Assembly (NCBI RefSeq): GCF_012396235.1
Contig: NZ_JAAXPA010000011.1
Coordinates: 62,001-126,000 of the forward strand
From: Rhodococcus opacus
GTDB taxonomy: Bacteria; Actinomycetota; Actinomycetes; Mycobacteriales; Mycobacteriaceae
DNA length: 64,000 bases
Reading direction: 5' to 3'
The notes below the pieces were generated by a model. It was not told the origin of the DNA and ran no database searches. It worked only from the letters and a program-made list of their open reading frames with translations. Below, in pieces: positions 24,974-33,247 of the stretch (positions within the stretch are counted from its first letter, which is position 1; every line of letters begins with the position of its first letter). The translations under genes were made by a program, and so were the position numbers.

Positions 24974-25631
24974 TCCGACTGGGCGGCGTCTCACCTCGGG
25001 CCCGCCCGATCGTGGGCGCGAGCCGCCACAATCCTGCGGCGGCGAGAACATGCCACAGCGCGTGCCCCTGCAGGACACTGTTCGGTCGGCAGATCGACGT
25101 CCGGTCGCCGATGGTGCCGAGTAGAGCGCCGGACGCGAGAAGCAGCACCGCGACGATGGTCGCGCGCCGCAGTTGCGGACGGATGCGGGCGCGTTCCAGA
25201 CCGAATCCCACGGCGATCGCGGCGAGCATTGCCTGCACGATCGTGGATACCGTCGGGCCGGCCGCAACGGCGGGAATCATCACGACCGGGACGACGAACC
25301 ACCACACCGGCGACAGTCGACGGCCGATCCGGTCGGAGGCGGCGTCGACGGCGATGTAGGTGAGCAGTGTCGCGATCGGGATGTCGTGTGCGTAAGCCTG
25401 CCACGGCGGGTTGGGTCCGTGCGCAACGAGCGACCCGGCGCCGACTGCGACGACGAGCAGACCGTAGGTCACGGTCGGTGCGCCGTGCGGACGACGTGCG
25501 ACGACCGCGAGGCCCGCAACTACGAAGGCCAGGCTGGTGACAGCGGCGGCCGGCTGCCCGATGAAGCCTGCGTCTCGATACAGCTCGCAGGCGTTCGCCA
25601 ACATCATGGATGCTGATCCGTCAACGCCCAT
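24966..25631 (-). CDS. CREST/alkaline ceramidase-like membrane hydrolase
   Basis: 221 residues with about seven membrane helices. The start is like the ceramidase clan (CELYRDAGFIGQPAAAVTSL, then AFVVAGL). A Ser-His-Asp set sits in VGAGSLVAHGPNPPWQAYAHD near 65-80, and a His pair in LQGHALWHVLAAAGLW near 200. These are the positions that hold zinc in CREST-superfamily hydrolases. ATG at 25631 is preferred; upstream in-frame codons encode a hydrophilic, non-conserved stretch. Overlaps the end of the CGNR gene by 8 bp in convergent orientation. Substrate unknown; a lipid amide is plausible. Confidence 0.7.
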   Translation of the reverse strand: MGVDGSASMMLANACELYRDAGFIGQPAAAVTSLAFVVAGLAVVARRPHGAPTVTYGLLVVAVGAGSLVAHGPNPPWQAYAHDIPIATLLTYIAVDAASDRIGRRLSPVWWFVVPVVMIPAVAAGPTVSTIVQAMLAAIAVGFGLERARIRPQLRRATIVAVLLLASGALLGTIGDRTSICRPNSVLQGHALWHVLAAAGLWRLAPTIGRARGETPPSRIR

Positions 25632-25841
25632 TCTTCGAGGTTTCCAAAGCGACCCCTCCGGCCGCAATCGCGGTCGGCGTGATCGCGCCACGATGCACAC
25701 ATCTGTCGGACTACACGGCCGCGCCGGCAGGAGGGGTGGGCTGACAATGCCTGGATCCGCCGGTGGGTGAGGGGAACACTCGAGGTGGTTGAGCGTCGTT
25801 GCCTGGGGACTCGGGACGACCAGGCCCAAGTCGGTGTTGCG

Positions 25842-27233
25842 TCAGCTCGCGCGCGCGACGTCGGCTTCCGTGTCCTCGAGGCGGCGTTCGAGGTAGTGCA
25901 GCTGCGCGATCGCGTTGCGGGCGGTGATCTGCTGGTGGGTGTTGGTCAGTTGACCGCGCCAGGTGCCGAGGAAGGTCCAGGCCCACGAGAGCAAGGTGGC
26001 GAGGCGGCTGCGGAAGCCGACGACATAGACGACGTGCACGGCCAGCCACATGATCCACGCGAGGAAACCGGTCACCTCGAGGCCGCCGATCTCGGCGACC
26101 GCGTTGAATCGGCAAATCGTTGCCATCGAGCCTTTGTCGCGGTACCGAAAAGGGGTCCGTTCCGGTACCGGGCGCCCCTTCGCTGCCGCGGTGACCTCCG
26201 CGGCGATCTGCTTCGCGGCGTAGCGGCCCCCTTGGATCGCGACCTGGGCGACGCCGGGGAGACGATCGCGCGACATCATGTCGCCGACAACGAACACGTT
26301 CGGATTGCCCGGCAGGGTGAGGTCTTCGTCGACGGCGACCCGACCGGCACGGTCGATGTCGGCACCGGACTGTTCGGCGAGCCGGCGACCGAGGGGACTC
26401 GCTGCCACTCCCGCGGACCAGACCTTGCAGACGGACTCGATGCGGTGCTCGGTGCCGTCGGCATCGCGAACGGTCAGTCCGCCGGCGTCGACGTCGGTCA
26501 CCGACGCACCCAGCCGTACCTCCACACCCAGCTTTTCGAGGGTTTCCGCCGCCTCGGAACCGAGGTTGTCTCCGAACGGCGGCAGTACCGCCGAGGCTGC
26601 GTCGAGCAGGACGATCCGTGCATCCCGCGGATCGAAGTTGGAGTACGCCCCGACGAGCGTGCGGTATGCGAGCTCGGCGATCTGGCCGGCCATCTCGACG
26701 CCGGTGGGACCGGCGCCGACCACGACGAAGGTGAGCAGGCGTGCCCGCTCCTGCGGGTCGGTGGTGACCTCTGCCTGCTCGAACGCGCCGAGGATCCGGC
26801 CGCGGAGTTCGAGGGCGTCGTCGATCGTTTTCATGCCGGGTGCGTGTTCGGCGAAGTGGTCGTTGCCGAAATAGGACTGCTGAGCGCCGGCGGAGACGAT
26901 GAGGCTGTCGTACCCGGTCACCGTGGTCTGTCCGAGATGTTCGGACGTCACCGTACGTTCGGTCAGGTCGATGGTGGTGACGTCTCCGAGTCGGACGGCG
27001 GCGTTGGCCTGGTCCTTGAGGATCATCCGCGTCGACGGGGCGATCTCGCCTTCGGAGAGGATGCCGGTGGCAACCTGATACAGGAGCGGTTGGAACAGGT
27101 GGTGGGTGGTGCGGTCGATCACCGTGATGTCCACGTCCGCGCGGCGGAGGGCTTTGGTCGCGAACAACCCGCCGAAGCCAGATCCGATGACGACGACGCG
27201 GTGACGCGCGGGCGGTGACTGGTGGTTGCTCAT
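25842..27233 (-). CDS. Type II NADH:quinone dehydrogenase (copy B)
   Basis: 463 residues, closely similar to copy A along the whole length. FAD motif VVVIGSGFGGLFATKAL, THHLFQPLLYQVATGILSEG, second nucleotide motif VVVGAGPTGVEMAGQIAE, VFVVGDMMSRD and membrane anchor GFLAWIMWLAVHVVYVVGF are all intact. The C-terminus differs (LHYLERRLEDTEADVARAS). Divergent from an Lrp/AsnC regulator 158 bp away, which may adjust this copy to amino acid or redox supply. Having a second NDH-2 suggests a condition-specific NADH sink. Confidence 0.94.
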   Translation of the reverse strand: MSNHQSPPARHRVVVIGSGFGGLFATKALRRADVDITVIDRTTHHLFQPLLYQVATGILSEGEIAPSTRMILKDQANAAVRLGDVTTIDLTERTVTSEHLGQTTVTGYDSLIVSAGAQQSYFGNDHFAEHAPGMKTIDDALELRGRILGAFEQAEVTTDPQERARLLTFVVVGAGPTGVEMAGQIAELAYRTLVGAYSNFDPRDARIVLLDAASAVLPPFGDNLGSEAAETLEKLGVEVRLGASVTDVDAGGLTVRDADGTEHRIESVCKVWSAGVAASPLGRRLAEQSGADIDRAGRVAVDEDLTLPGNPNVFVVGDMMSRDRLPGVAQVAIQGGRYAAKQIAAEVTAAAKGRPVPERTPFRYRDKGSMATICRFNAVAEIGGLEVTGFLAWIMWLAVHVVYVVGFRSRLATLLSWAWTFLGTWRGQLTNTHQQITARNAIAQLHYLERRLEDTEADVARAS

Positions 27234-27391
27234 GGTGAGCCTTTCCGATCACGCCCAGGGGCGACGATCTCGGTGTCGGGGAGACGGGGGTGTGTTCGCT
27301 TGCGACCAGAAATTCGACCAATAGGCATCAATAGTGAACAAGCGGCGCAGAGAATCCAAGGTTGGGAAACAAAATTCTTTAGACTGAGCCG

Positions 27392-27937
27392 ATGAAGAAG
27401 AATGTTCCGAGCAAGCCGTATTCGGAAGGCTCTGTATCGAACGATGTTCGGGCGGGGGCGCCGATCGATGACATCGACCGGATACTCCTCGATCAACTCT
27501 CGCGGGACGCACGTACCCCGAACAACGCCCTCGCCGCCCTCGCGGGCATCGCCCCCTCGACCTGCCTGGGCCGCGTGCGGTCCCTGATCGACCGCGGAGT
27601 GATCCGCGGCTTCCATGCCGACATCGATCCCGCCACCCTCGGCAGGGACCTGCAGGCAATGATCGCAGTTCGAGTGCAAGCCAACGCGCGACAGCATCTC
27701 GGGCAGCTCGCCGAGCAACTCGCCACCCTCGACGAGGTGCTGAACGTGTACTTCATCGCCGGTGCCGACGACTACCTCATCCACGTCGCCACCGCGAGCA
27801 GCGAGGAGCTGAGGCGCTTCGTCCTCGACCACCTCAGCGCGCATCCCGCGGTCGCCTCGACCGAGACCATCCTGATCTTCGAGCACGTGCGTCCACGACA
27901 TCGAGCGCCGGGGACCGAGCACTCCTCGGGCCGCTGA
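27392..27937 (+). CDS. Lrp/AsnC-family transcriptional regulator
   Basis: 181 residues. A winged HTH at about 25-75 (DDIDRILLDQLSRDARTPNN, STCLGRVRSLIDRGVIRGFH) is followed by a RAM ligand domain (85-165; LQAMIAVRVQANARQHLGQL, VYFIAGADDYLIHVATAS). An unusual ~24-residue hydrophilic N-terminal extension precedes the HTH, so a downstream start is possible. Divergent from ndh copy B. The AT-rich gap (27250-27390) is where such a regulator would bind. Confidence 0.9.
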   Translation: MKKNVPSKPYSEGSVSNDVRAGAPIDDIDRILLDQLSRDARTPNNALAALAGIAPSTCLGRVRSLIDRGVIRGFHADIDPATLGRDLQAMIAVRVQANARQHLGQLAEQLATLDEVLNVYFIAGADDYLIHVATASSEELRRFVLDHLSAHPAVASTETILIFEHVRPRHRAPGTEHSSGR

Positions 27938-27989
27938 GGACCTCCCCCATGGGCGCTGCGTCGTTCCAGGGCGCCGAGGCCCGCACCTG

Positions 27990-28217
27990 TCAGGCTGCGG
28001 CGAGCGCTTTGATGCGGTCGGGTCGGAAACCTGCCCAGTGGTCGTCACCGGCTACGACGACGGGGGCCTGCCGGTAGCCGAGACCCCTCACGTAGTCGTG
28101 GGCGTCGGAGTCTCGCGTGATGTCGACGATTGTGTAATCGAGCCCCTCGTTGTCCAAGGCACGGTAGGTGGCGGTGCATTGCATGCAGGCTGGTCTGCTG
28201 TAGATCGTGATGGTCAA
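27990..28217 (-). CDS. nrdH: NrdH-redoxin (glutaredoxin-like electron donor)
   Basis: 75 residues with redox centre CMQC (residues 10-13) and the NrdH signature APVVVAGDDHWAGFRPDRI. It reduces class Ib ribonucleotide reductase NrdEF using thioredoxin reductase electrons. TTG at 28217 is chosen: GGAG lies 6 bp upstream and the product then begins at the usual position (LTITIYSRPACMQC). No nrdI/nrdE lies beside it. A perfect LexA box at 28325-28340 upstream suggests induction on DNA damage. Confidence 0.9.
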   Translation of the reverse strand: MTITIYSRPACMQCTATYRALDNEGLDYTIVDITRDSDAHDYVRGLGYRQAPVVVAGDDHWAGFRPDRIKALAAA

Positions 28218-28324
28218 GGTGCGCTCCGCTCCGTGTGTGGTGTGACGGCGGGGGACCGGAAGCATATGCGCTCCGGCCCGGGTTCGCGCGGTGCGACGGA
28301 GGTAGCGACAGTCCTTCACACTGA

Positions 28325-28340
28325 TCGAACATAAGTTCGA
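28325..28340. promoter_or_regulatory. LexA (SOS) box
   Basis: TCGAACATAAGTTCGA is a perfect match to the actinobacterial SOS consensus TCGAAC-N4-GTTCGA. It lies 107 bp upstream of nrdH; no plausible plus-strand gene follows it. Confidence 0.8.
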
Positions 28341-28974
28341 CTATCTGTTATGGTGACCGTTCGGTGCCAGTGGCGGTGTAGGGAAGACTCCGTCGCTGGC
28401 ACCGTCAACGAGGCCGGAAACTGCGAGTAGCGTTGCTGCTCAAGGGTTATCGGCTCGTAGTGACGGGCTGGTTCAGTCACGAGTTCGCGTGCGGATCGGT
28501 TTGCAGACTCTCGGGTTTTCGGAGTGTCTCGGATCGCCGGGGCAAGGTCTGGTCGTTGAGCCGTGCTTCCCGGGCATTCTCGTGGGCAGCTATTGCTTCC
28601 TGCCAGTCATGATCGGTCACGGCGGCGTGCTCGCGGGCGGCTGGGGGAGTGGTACGCCGGGGTGTGCTGGTGTGTTGCGGGGCTTCCTTGACCCCGCCGG
28701 GGGGTTCGGTTCCGGCGGGGTACCGGGCCACCGCGCGATGGGCGCGGCAACACCATCAACGGTAGCGGTGTGGTCGGCGGCGTGCTTGTTCACACCTGAC
28801 GAGAGGGTGCAGCTTGCCGGGACGCATTCCGGCATGCGCATTCGAGATCGTGGACCTGCGCGCCTGAGCGCAGTCGATCCGGGCAGATCACGTCAGAAAT
28901 CTTCTGCCAGGTCACACAGTCGGCCACGGCATTGTGGGTCCGCGGGCGATATCTCCACCTACGGTCATCTCGGT
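28341..28974. other. Region without a confident gene
   Basis: A hairpin GGTGCCAG (28363-28370) / CTGGCACC (28396-28403) lies next to the LexA box. Two overlapping minus-strand frames (28841-28617 and 28731-28477) have protein-like composition, the second ending DHDWQEAIAAHENAREARL and so on. They look like pieces of one decayed gene joined by a frameshift. No family recognised. Confidence 0.4.
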
Positions 28975-29379
28975 TATTCGTTGGACAGCAGCGGATCCAG
29001 CGGTCCGAGAATCTGCTGCAGGACACGGCGGCCCTCACCGGTCAGGGCGTCCAGCTCGGCCGGCTCGCGCCACGTCGGCCACGAGGTAGGTGCCGTTGAA
29101 GATCATCCACTGGCGTTTACCGGTGATCGCCGGATCGGTCACCTGCTGCCGTTCGTCGAGCAGGGCCCGAATCCGGTCGTCGTCGAGGTACAGGGTGGCC
29201 AGGCGCAGCGGGCCTTCCCCGAACTCGCTCAGGCTCACCGATCCCACCACCGCCGCCAGGCCCGCCGAGCTCACGGTTCGGACCGGTTCGCCAGCCACTC
29301 CGGTCACCCCGGCCAGTTGTGCATCGTCGATGCTCTCGGAGGTGATGCCATACAGCCACACCCCGTCACTCGCGGTCAT
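28975..29379 (-). pseudogene. gvpL: gvpL/gvpF-family gas vesicle gene with internal deletion and frameshift
   Basis: ATG at 29379 starts SDGVWLYGITSESIDDAQL, a correct GvpF/L N-terminus. The sequence then runs LSEFGEGPLRLATLYLDDDR: the ~40 residues normally found between the first PLR and a second PLRLATVY-like segment are missing, as if lost by recombination between the two PLR-coding repeats. After NGTYLVADVAR the first frame stops at 29035, while another frame continues to 28975. GvpF/L proteins are usually ~250 residues; about 115 remain. The start overlaps the gvpJ stop. It is unlikely to act as a vesicle minor protein. Confidence 0.75.
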
Positions 29380-29775
29380 CGTTATCGCCTCGCCGCCTGC
29401 CCTCCACCTCGATCGGCGTACCCGCCTCCACCTGGGGACGCACCGACCGGTCGGACTCGAGTGCGGCAATGCGCTCCTTGAGTTTTCGATTCTCGAGCTC
29501 GAGGTCGCTGCTCTTGCCGGTCAGCCATGGATCGTTCTCCCACCAGTTGTTCCCGCCTCCCTCGCCGTCTCGAGCGAGGCGATGACCAGCCGCACCTTGA
29601 TCGTCAGCAGTTCGATGTCGAGGAGGTTGACCTGGATGTCCCCAGCGATCACCAGACCCTTGTCGAGTACCCGCTCGAGGATTTCCCCGAGATTCGTCGA
29701 CTGGTGTCCGTCGCCGCCCAGCCCCCCAGCGGGACTCTGCGGGAGGCGTCCGGAGTTGCCGCCGGAGAGGGTCAT
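29366..29775 (-). pseudogene. gvpJ: gvpJ (GvpA/J/S family) with a one-base frameshift
   Basis: Minor gas vesicle shell protein. The N-terminal part reads NLGEILERVLDKGLVIAGDI then LLDIELLTIKVRLVIASLET, the GvpA-fold core. After AREAG the frame shifts near 29552: a single missing base turns the expected NWWENDPWL into TTGGRTIHG and a stop at 29521. In the next frame NNWWENDPWLTGKSSDLELE continues to 29366 as a coiled-coil tail (ENRKLKERIAALE), exactly as in intact GvpJ. Starts inside the gvpO stop (ATGA overlap). Sequencing error must be excluded. Confidence 0.75.
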
Positions 29776-30062
29776 GACTGCCCGCCCACGCTGTAGCCGG
29801 CGCCGCGGCTGTAGCGGCGAGTTCTGCGGTAGGACAACAACTCTCCGTCCAGATCCAGCACCACCTCATACAGGGCGAGCATGTCCGTCGTGGACGGGAT
29901 GCGCCGATCCTCGACAACTTCCACTTCCACGGTCCACCCGTCGTCGGTCGGCAACACCGACGTCGCACCCAACGGTTTCTTGCCCGTCAGCTGGGTGATG
30001 ACCCGCAGCGCGAGCGCGGCGATGTCCTGCGCCGGCAGGGGCGGTGGCAGCTCCCGCGCCAT
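29772..30062 (-). CDS. gvpO: Gas vesicle protein GvpO
   Basis: 96 residues. Fits the GvpO family of actinobacterial and archaeal gas vesicle clusters: a helix with LALRVITQLTGKKPLG, then a beta region GWTVEVEVVEDRRIPSTTDM, LALYEVVLDLDGELLSYRRT and RYSRG. The family is needed for, or regulates, vesicle formation, with mechanism unknown. Starts 7 bp after gvpG and overlaps gvpJ by 4 bp. The N-terminal variable region found in some members is short here. Confidence 0.85.
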   Translation of the reverse strand: MARELPPPLPAQDIAALALRVITQLTGKKPLGATSVLPTDDGWTVEVEVVEDRRIPSTTDMLALYEVVLDLDGELLSYRRTRRYSRGAGYSVGGQS

Positions 30063-30069
30063 GACCTTT

Positions 30070-30321
30070 TCACTCCCTCTCCGGAGTGGTGGGCTGAGCC
30101 GTTCCGGTCATTCGGTCCAGGATCGCCTGCTGCGCCTGCTCTTCCTCCTCGGCGGAAATCTCACCCCGCTCGCGGGCGTCGTCCAACTCCTCGAGCGCGC
30201 GGCGGGCGCTGGCGGGATTGTGGAGTTCCTCCTCGACCTGTCGCTGAATCAACTCGGCCAGCGAGATCACCCCGCGCACCGGCGCGAGCGGCAGCGTGAC
30301 GATGAACGACAACAGTCCCAT
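30070..30321 (-). CDS. gvpG: Gas vesicle protein GvpG
   Basis: 83 residues: MGLLSFIVTLPLAPVRGVIS then a helical, strongly charged stretch (ELIQRQVEEELHNPASARRA, LEELDDARERGEISAEEEEQ). This matches GvpG, a small accessory protein usually encoded with GvpF and needed for vesicle assembly. ATG at 30321, 4 bp after the gvpF stop, within the operon. Confidence 0.88.
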   Translation of the reverse strand: MGLLSFIVTLPLAPVRGVISLAELIQRQVEEELHNPASARRALEELDDARERGEISAEEEEQAQQAILDRMTGTAQPTTPERE

Positions 30322-30325
30322 CGCC

Positions 30326-30907
30326 TCAGCCCTCCGGTGTCGGGGACACCACGAAGTCGTAGGCGGCGAGCGGGCCGAGCAGCCGCATCTCGACCCGGCC
30401 GTCCCACCGCTGCGCCAACGCGCCCACCACTTGCTCGAGCTCGTCCTGCCGGGCGACCTCGACCAGGACCGCCACCTGCGCGGCATCCTCCTCGTGGGTG
30501 GGTTCGCGGACGTTGACCGCGTCGGCCAGCGAGTCGAGTGCCTCGACCACCGTGGCCGTATCTTCCTCTCGCTTCGCGACGATGGCGTTGGCCACGATCT
30601 CGCCGAGGGCCATCCGGGCGTCGCGGATGGTGGCCTCCGGCTGGTCGCGGATCGTGTCGCGCAGTGCGCTGGCCCGCTCGTTCTCGCCGATCACTTCCCA
30701 CAGGATGGCGTGTTCGACGCAGCGGCCCTTCACCACGTATTGGGCCTTACCCGCGAGTTGCTCCATCGCGGCGGCGAACTCGTCGGCGTGCGCGGTGAGC
30801 AGTTCGTCCTTCACCGCGTCGGTGTCGGGCACGATGCCCTAGACGTAGATGCCGGTGGTGCGCGGCTGTTCGGGCGCATCGGTGGCCTGGTTGGACGTGG
30901 ACATCAT
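30326..30907 (-). pseudogene. gvpF: gvpF with in-frame amber codon at position 23
   Basis: The frame opens at ATG 30907, overlapping the gvpA stop (ATGA). It reads TDAPEQPRTTGIYV, then TAG (30841-30839), then GIVPDTDAVKDELL and a further ~165 residues in the same frame. GvpF proteins have the conserved GIYVYGIV, so the TAG replaces the Tyr codon by one base. The remaining sequence (KGRCVEHAILWEVIGENERA, VEMRLLGPLAAYDFV) is intact. A GTG three codons after the TAG could allow re-initiation. Either a nonsense mutation, a sequencing error or readthrough; the family role is nucleation of the vesicle shell. Confidence 0.82.
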
Positions 30908-31272
30908 CTGTCCCCTCTGCTGGATTTCCGCGAAACGCGCTCGGGCTCCTCTTGTCCGCCGCCGAGGAGGTCACCGAGTTTTTCGCCGGCGGCCTCGAGC
31001 GCGCCCTTGGTCTTCGGCTTGGCACCACCTTCCGTCACGGACCCCACCAGATCGGTCAGGCCCTTGGGTTCGCTGCCGATCTCGAGCCGGTTCACCGCCT
31101 CCGCGAACCGCAGATACGTGTCGACGCTGGCGACGACGATGCGGGCGTCGATGGTCAGCAGTTCGATACCGACCAGCGAGACGCGCACGTACGCGTCGAT
31201 GACCAGGCCCTTGTCGAGGATGGTGTCGATGACGTCGGCGAGGCTGCTCGAGCTGGGCCCGCCGGTGGTCAC
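30904..31272 (-). CDS. gvpA: Major gas vesicle structural protein GvpA
   Basis: 122 residues with the GvpA core at 8-75: [60 protein letters not shown]. This amphipathic alpha-beta-beta-alpha unit polymerises into the hydrophobic-inside shell. The C-terminal ~45 residues are a charged tail, longer than in cyanobacterial GvpA but normal for actinobacterial homologues. GTG start overlaps the SRPBCC gene stop by 4 bp. The frame is intact although neighbouring gvpF, gvpJ and gvpL are damaged. Confidence 0.93.
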   Translation of the reverse strand: MTTGGPSSSSLADVIDTILDKGLVIDAYVRVSLVGIELLTIDARIVVASVDTYLRFAEAVNRLEIGSEPKGLTDLVGSVTEGGAKPKTKGALEAAGEKLGDLLGGGQEEPERVSRKSSRGDR

Positions 31273-32549
31273 CGGCGGGCTCCGCGCTTCGCGCCGGCCG
31301 ACTTTGTGGCCGCGGTCTTGCGCGGGCGGCCACGGCGTGCCGGTGCCGGCGGTTCACTCGCGGCCGCGGTCTTGCGCGGACGGCCACGGCGTGCCGGTGC
31401 CGGCGGTTCACTCGCGGCCGCGGTCTTGCGCGGACGTCCGCGGCGTTTCGGCGCGGGTGCCTCGGCCTCCTCGTCGACCGCTTCCTCGCCCTCGCCCTCG
31501 TCCTCTTCAGCCTCGGGTTCCTCGTCCTCGCCCTCGTCCTCTTCAGCCTCCGGCTCCTCGTACTCGTCTTCCTCAGCCTCGGGCTCCTCCTCAGTCTCGT
31601 CTTCCTCAGCCTCGGGCTCCTCGGTCTCGTCCTCTTCGCCCTCGTCCGGTTGCGTTTCGTCCTGCTCGTCTTCCGGTTCCGTTTCGTCCTGTTCGGGCTC
31701 GACTACCTGGCCGTCCCGGATTTCTCCGCGCCAGCCCTCGAGGTCGTCGGGATGGAGGATTGTCTGTGTCATGGCGTGGCGTGCAAAGTGTTTCAATTCG
31801 AGCCGTGCTCGTCGTCCCTGTGCACGCCAGAGGTTTCCCGTCTTCTCGAACAATCCCTTCGGGTGATACTCGAGGATGAGGACGATGCGGGTGAGATCGG
31901 GGGTCACCTCGTGGAACGTCACCGCCCCGTCGATGAAACCTTTGGCGCCCTTCGAGCGCCACACGATCCGCTCGTCGGGAACCTGCTCGAGGATCGTCGC
32001 TTCCCAGGTTCGGTGCGACAGGAAGATCTGCGCTTTCCATTCGAGCTTTTCGTCCGATTCCTGTTCGACCCGTTCGACCTTTTTCATGAACGACGGGAAG
32101 TCGGCGAATTGGGTCCATTGGTTGTAGGCCAGCTGGACCGGGACTCCGACGTCGATCGTTTCGACGATATTGGTCAATTTCAGCTTCTTGCCTTTTCCGC
32201 TACCACCACCGCCCCCGCCGGTGACGGCCTCCTTGACGTCGGAGGCTTTGTCCTTGACCATCTGCTTGGCGCCCTCCCACCAGCCGCCGCCGGTGTCGGA
32301 CTTGTCCGGCGACTCATCGTCATCCGTTTTCTCGGAACCGGTGAGTGCGGCGAGCAGCCCTCCTTCACCGCCGCTCTCGGCGTAGTCGGTGAGCCGACCG
32401 GAGGTGTTCGACACCTTGTCCGAGACCGACGACAGTGCCTTCTCGGCGACCGTGCCGAGCAGCGTCTGTATCGAGTCCTGCAGCACGCTCGACGCGCCGT
32501 GCCCGTCGCCCGGTACGGCCCCTTGTAGTTTCTTCGCGGCGTTCGTCAT
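31269..32549 (-). CDS. SRPBCC-domain gas vesicle cluster protein (GvpZ-like) with acidic and AT-hook tail
   Basis: 426 residues in three parts. Residues 1-115 are Ser/Gly/Asp-rich. The SRPBCC (cyclase/dehydrase) fold spans about 125-270 ([59 protein letters not shown]), matching the cyclase-like protein found in Streptomyces gvp clusters. Then come ~100 residues of Glu/Asp repeats (EPEAEEDE) and three RRGRPRK AT-hook units ending in a basic tail. An acid block plus AT-hooks is not expected in a vesicle protein and suggests nucleic-acid or nucleoid contact. ATG at 32549 follows GGAGG at 8 bp. Confidence 0.8.
   Translation of the reverse strand: MTNAAKKLQGAVPGDGHGASSVLQDSIQTLLGTVAEKALSSVSDKVSNTSGRLTDYAESGGEGGLLAALTGSEKTDDDESPDKSDTGGGWWEGAKQMVKDKASDVKEAVTGGGGGGSGKGKKLKLTNIVETIDVGVPVQLAYNQWTQFADFPSFMKKVERVEQESDEKLEWKAQIFLSHRTWEATILEQVPDERIVWRSKGAKGFIDGAVTFHEVTPDLTRIVLILEYHPKGLFEKTGNLWRAQGRRARLELKHFARHAMTQTILHPDDLEGWRGEIRDGQVVEPEQDETEPEDEQDETQPDEGEEDETEEPEAEEDETEEEPEAEEDEYEEPEAEEDEGEDEEPEAEEDEGEGEEAVDEEAEAPAPKRRGRPRKTAAASEPPAPARRGRPRKTAAASEPPAPARRGRPRKTAATKSAGAKRGARR
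31309..31440. repeat. 54-bp tandem repeat encoding AT-hook motifs
   Basis: Two nearly identical 54-bp units (31309-31362, 31363-31416) and a third partial unit, in the 3' end of the SRPBCC gene. Each encodes [18 protein letters not shown], an AT-hook core (RGRPRK) with spacer. Confidence 0.9.
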
Positions 32550-32554
32550 CGCCG

Positions 32555-33247
32555 TCACCTCCGTGCCCGTCGGACGGGCGCGGAGTCCGTCGTTGCCTTG
32601 GCCCGTGTCCTGCGTTTGCGGGCCGGAGCCTCTTCGTTATCGTCGTCTTCGTCTGACTTCGTGGTCCGCGACCTGCTCGCGGGCCGGGTGCTGCTGGTGC
32701 TCGACGCGCGGCGGCGCGGCGTGGGCCGCTTACGTGGGGCCGGCTGTTCGTCGGCCGCTGCCTCGTCTTCGTCCTGCTCCTCGAAGTCGTCGGCCGCGTC
32801 TTCCACGCCGGGGGAGTCGTCCTCCGGCTGTTCGTCGGTACTGGGCTGCTCGTCGTCGTCCCGCGAACGAGTGCGCTTCTTGCGGCCGAATCTGCCCACC
32901 TTGGTGACATCACTGACGTTGTCCGGGAGATCGCTGACGGTGCCCGTGATCTCCTGGCCGCCCGATTGGAGCCGGTTGCTCAGCGAGTCGATGCGCTGGC
33001 TGGCAGCGGTGACCGCTGCGGCCTTCGCCGCGCTGACTAATTCTCCCCGGACCGTGTCGCCGAGTTTGGCGACTTCCGGGGAATTCGCGAGCATCTTGGT
33101 GCCGAGTGTGAGCAGCTCCCGCGGCCCGCCGCGAAAGCGCCCGGTCGTCCCGGCCCCGGCGAGCATCAGTGCCAGCTTCATCCGGCGGGTGCGGCCTAGC
33201 AGATAGCCCGCACCGATCGCGGCCGCCACCTGAGTCTTGTTGTTCAT
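32555..33247 (-). CDS. Gas vesicle cluster protein with LLGRT N-terminus and charged tail (paralogue A)
   Basis: 230 residues. The N-terminal part (KTQVAAAIGAGYLLGRTRRM, then KLALMLAGAGTTGRFRG and a helical region to ~100) forms a hydrophobic helix plus amphipathic helices. The rest alternates acidic blocks (EDAADDFEEQDEDEAAADEQ) and basic blocks (PRKRPTPRRRASSTSS). ATG at 33247 has AAAGGGG 7 bp upstream and opens the gvp operon. A paralogue sits at 36981-37832. Homologues accompany actinobacterial gvp clusters; function unknown. The tail resembles histone H1-like tails of bacterial nucleoid proteins. Confidence 0.75.
   Translation of the reverse strand: MNNKTQVAAAIGAGYLLGRTRRMKLALMLAGAGTTGRFRGGPRELLTLGTKMLANSPEVAKLGDTVRGELVSAAKAAAVTAASQRIDSLSNRLQSGGQEITGTVSDLPDNVSDVTKVGRFGRKKRTRSRDDDEQPSTDEQPEDDSPGVEDAADDFEEQDEDEAAADEQPAPRKRPTPRRRASSTSSTRPASRSRTTKSDEDDDNEEAPARKRRTRAKATTDSAPVRRARR

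Noticed and set aside
28489..29481. 330-codon plus-strand frame over the gvpL region
   Set aside because: It is antisense to recognisable gvpL sequence for most of its length and has no family motif.
31309..31440. Tandem repeats as a CRISPR array
   Set aside because: The units are adjacent with no spacers and lie in frame inside a coding region.
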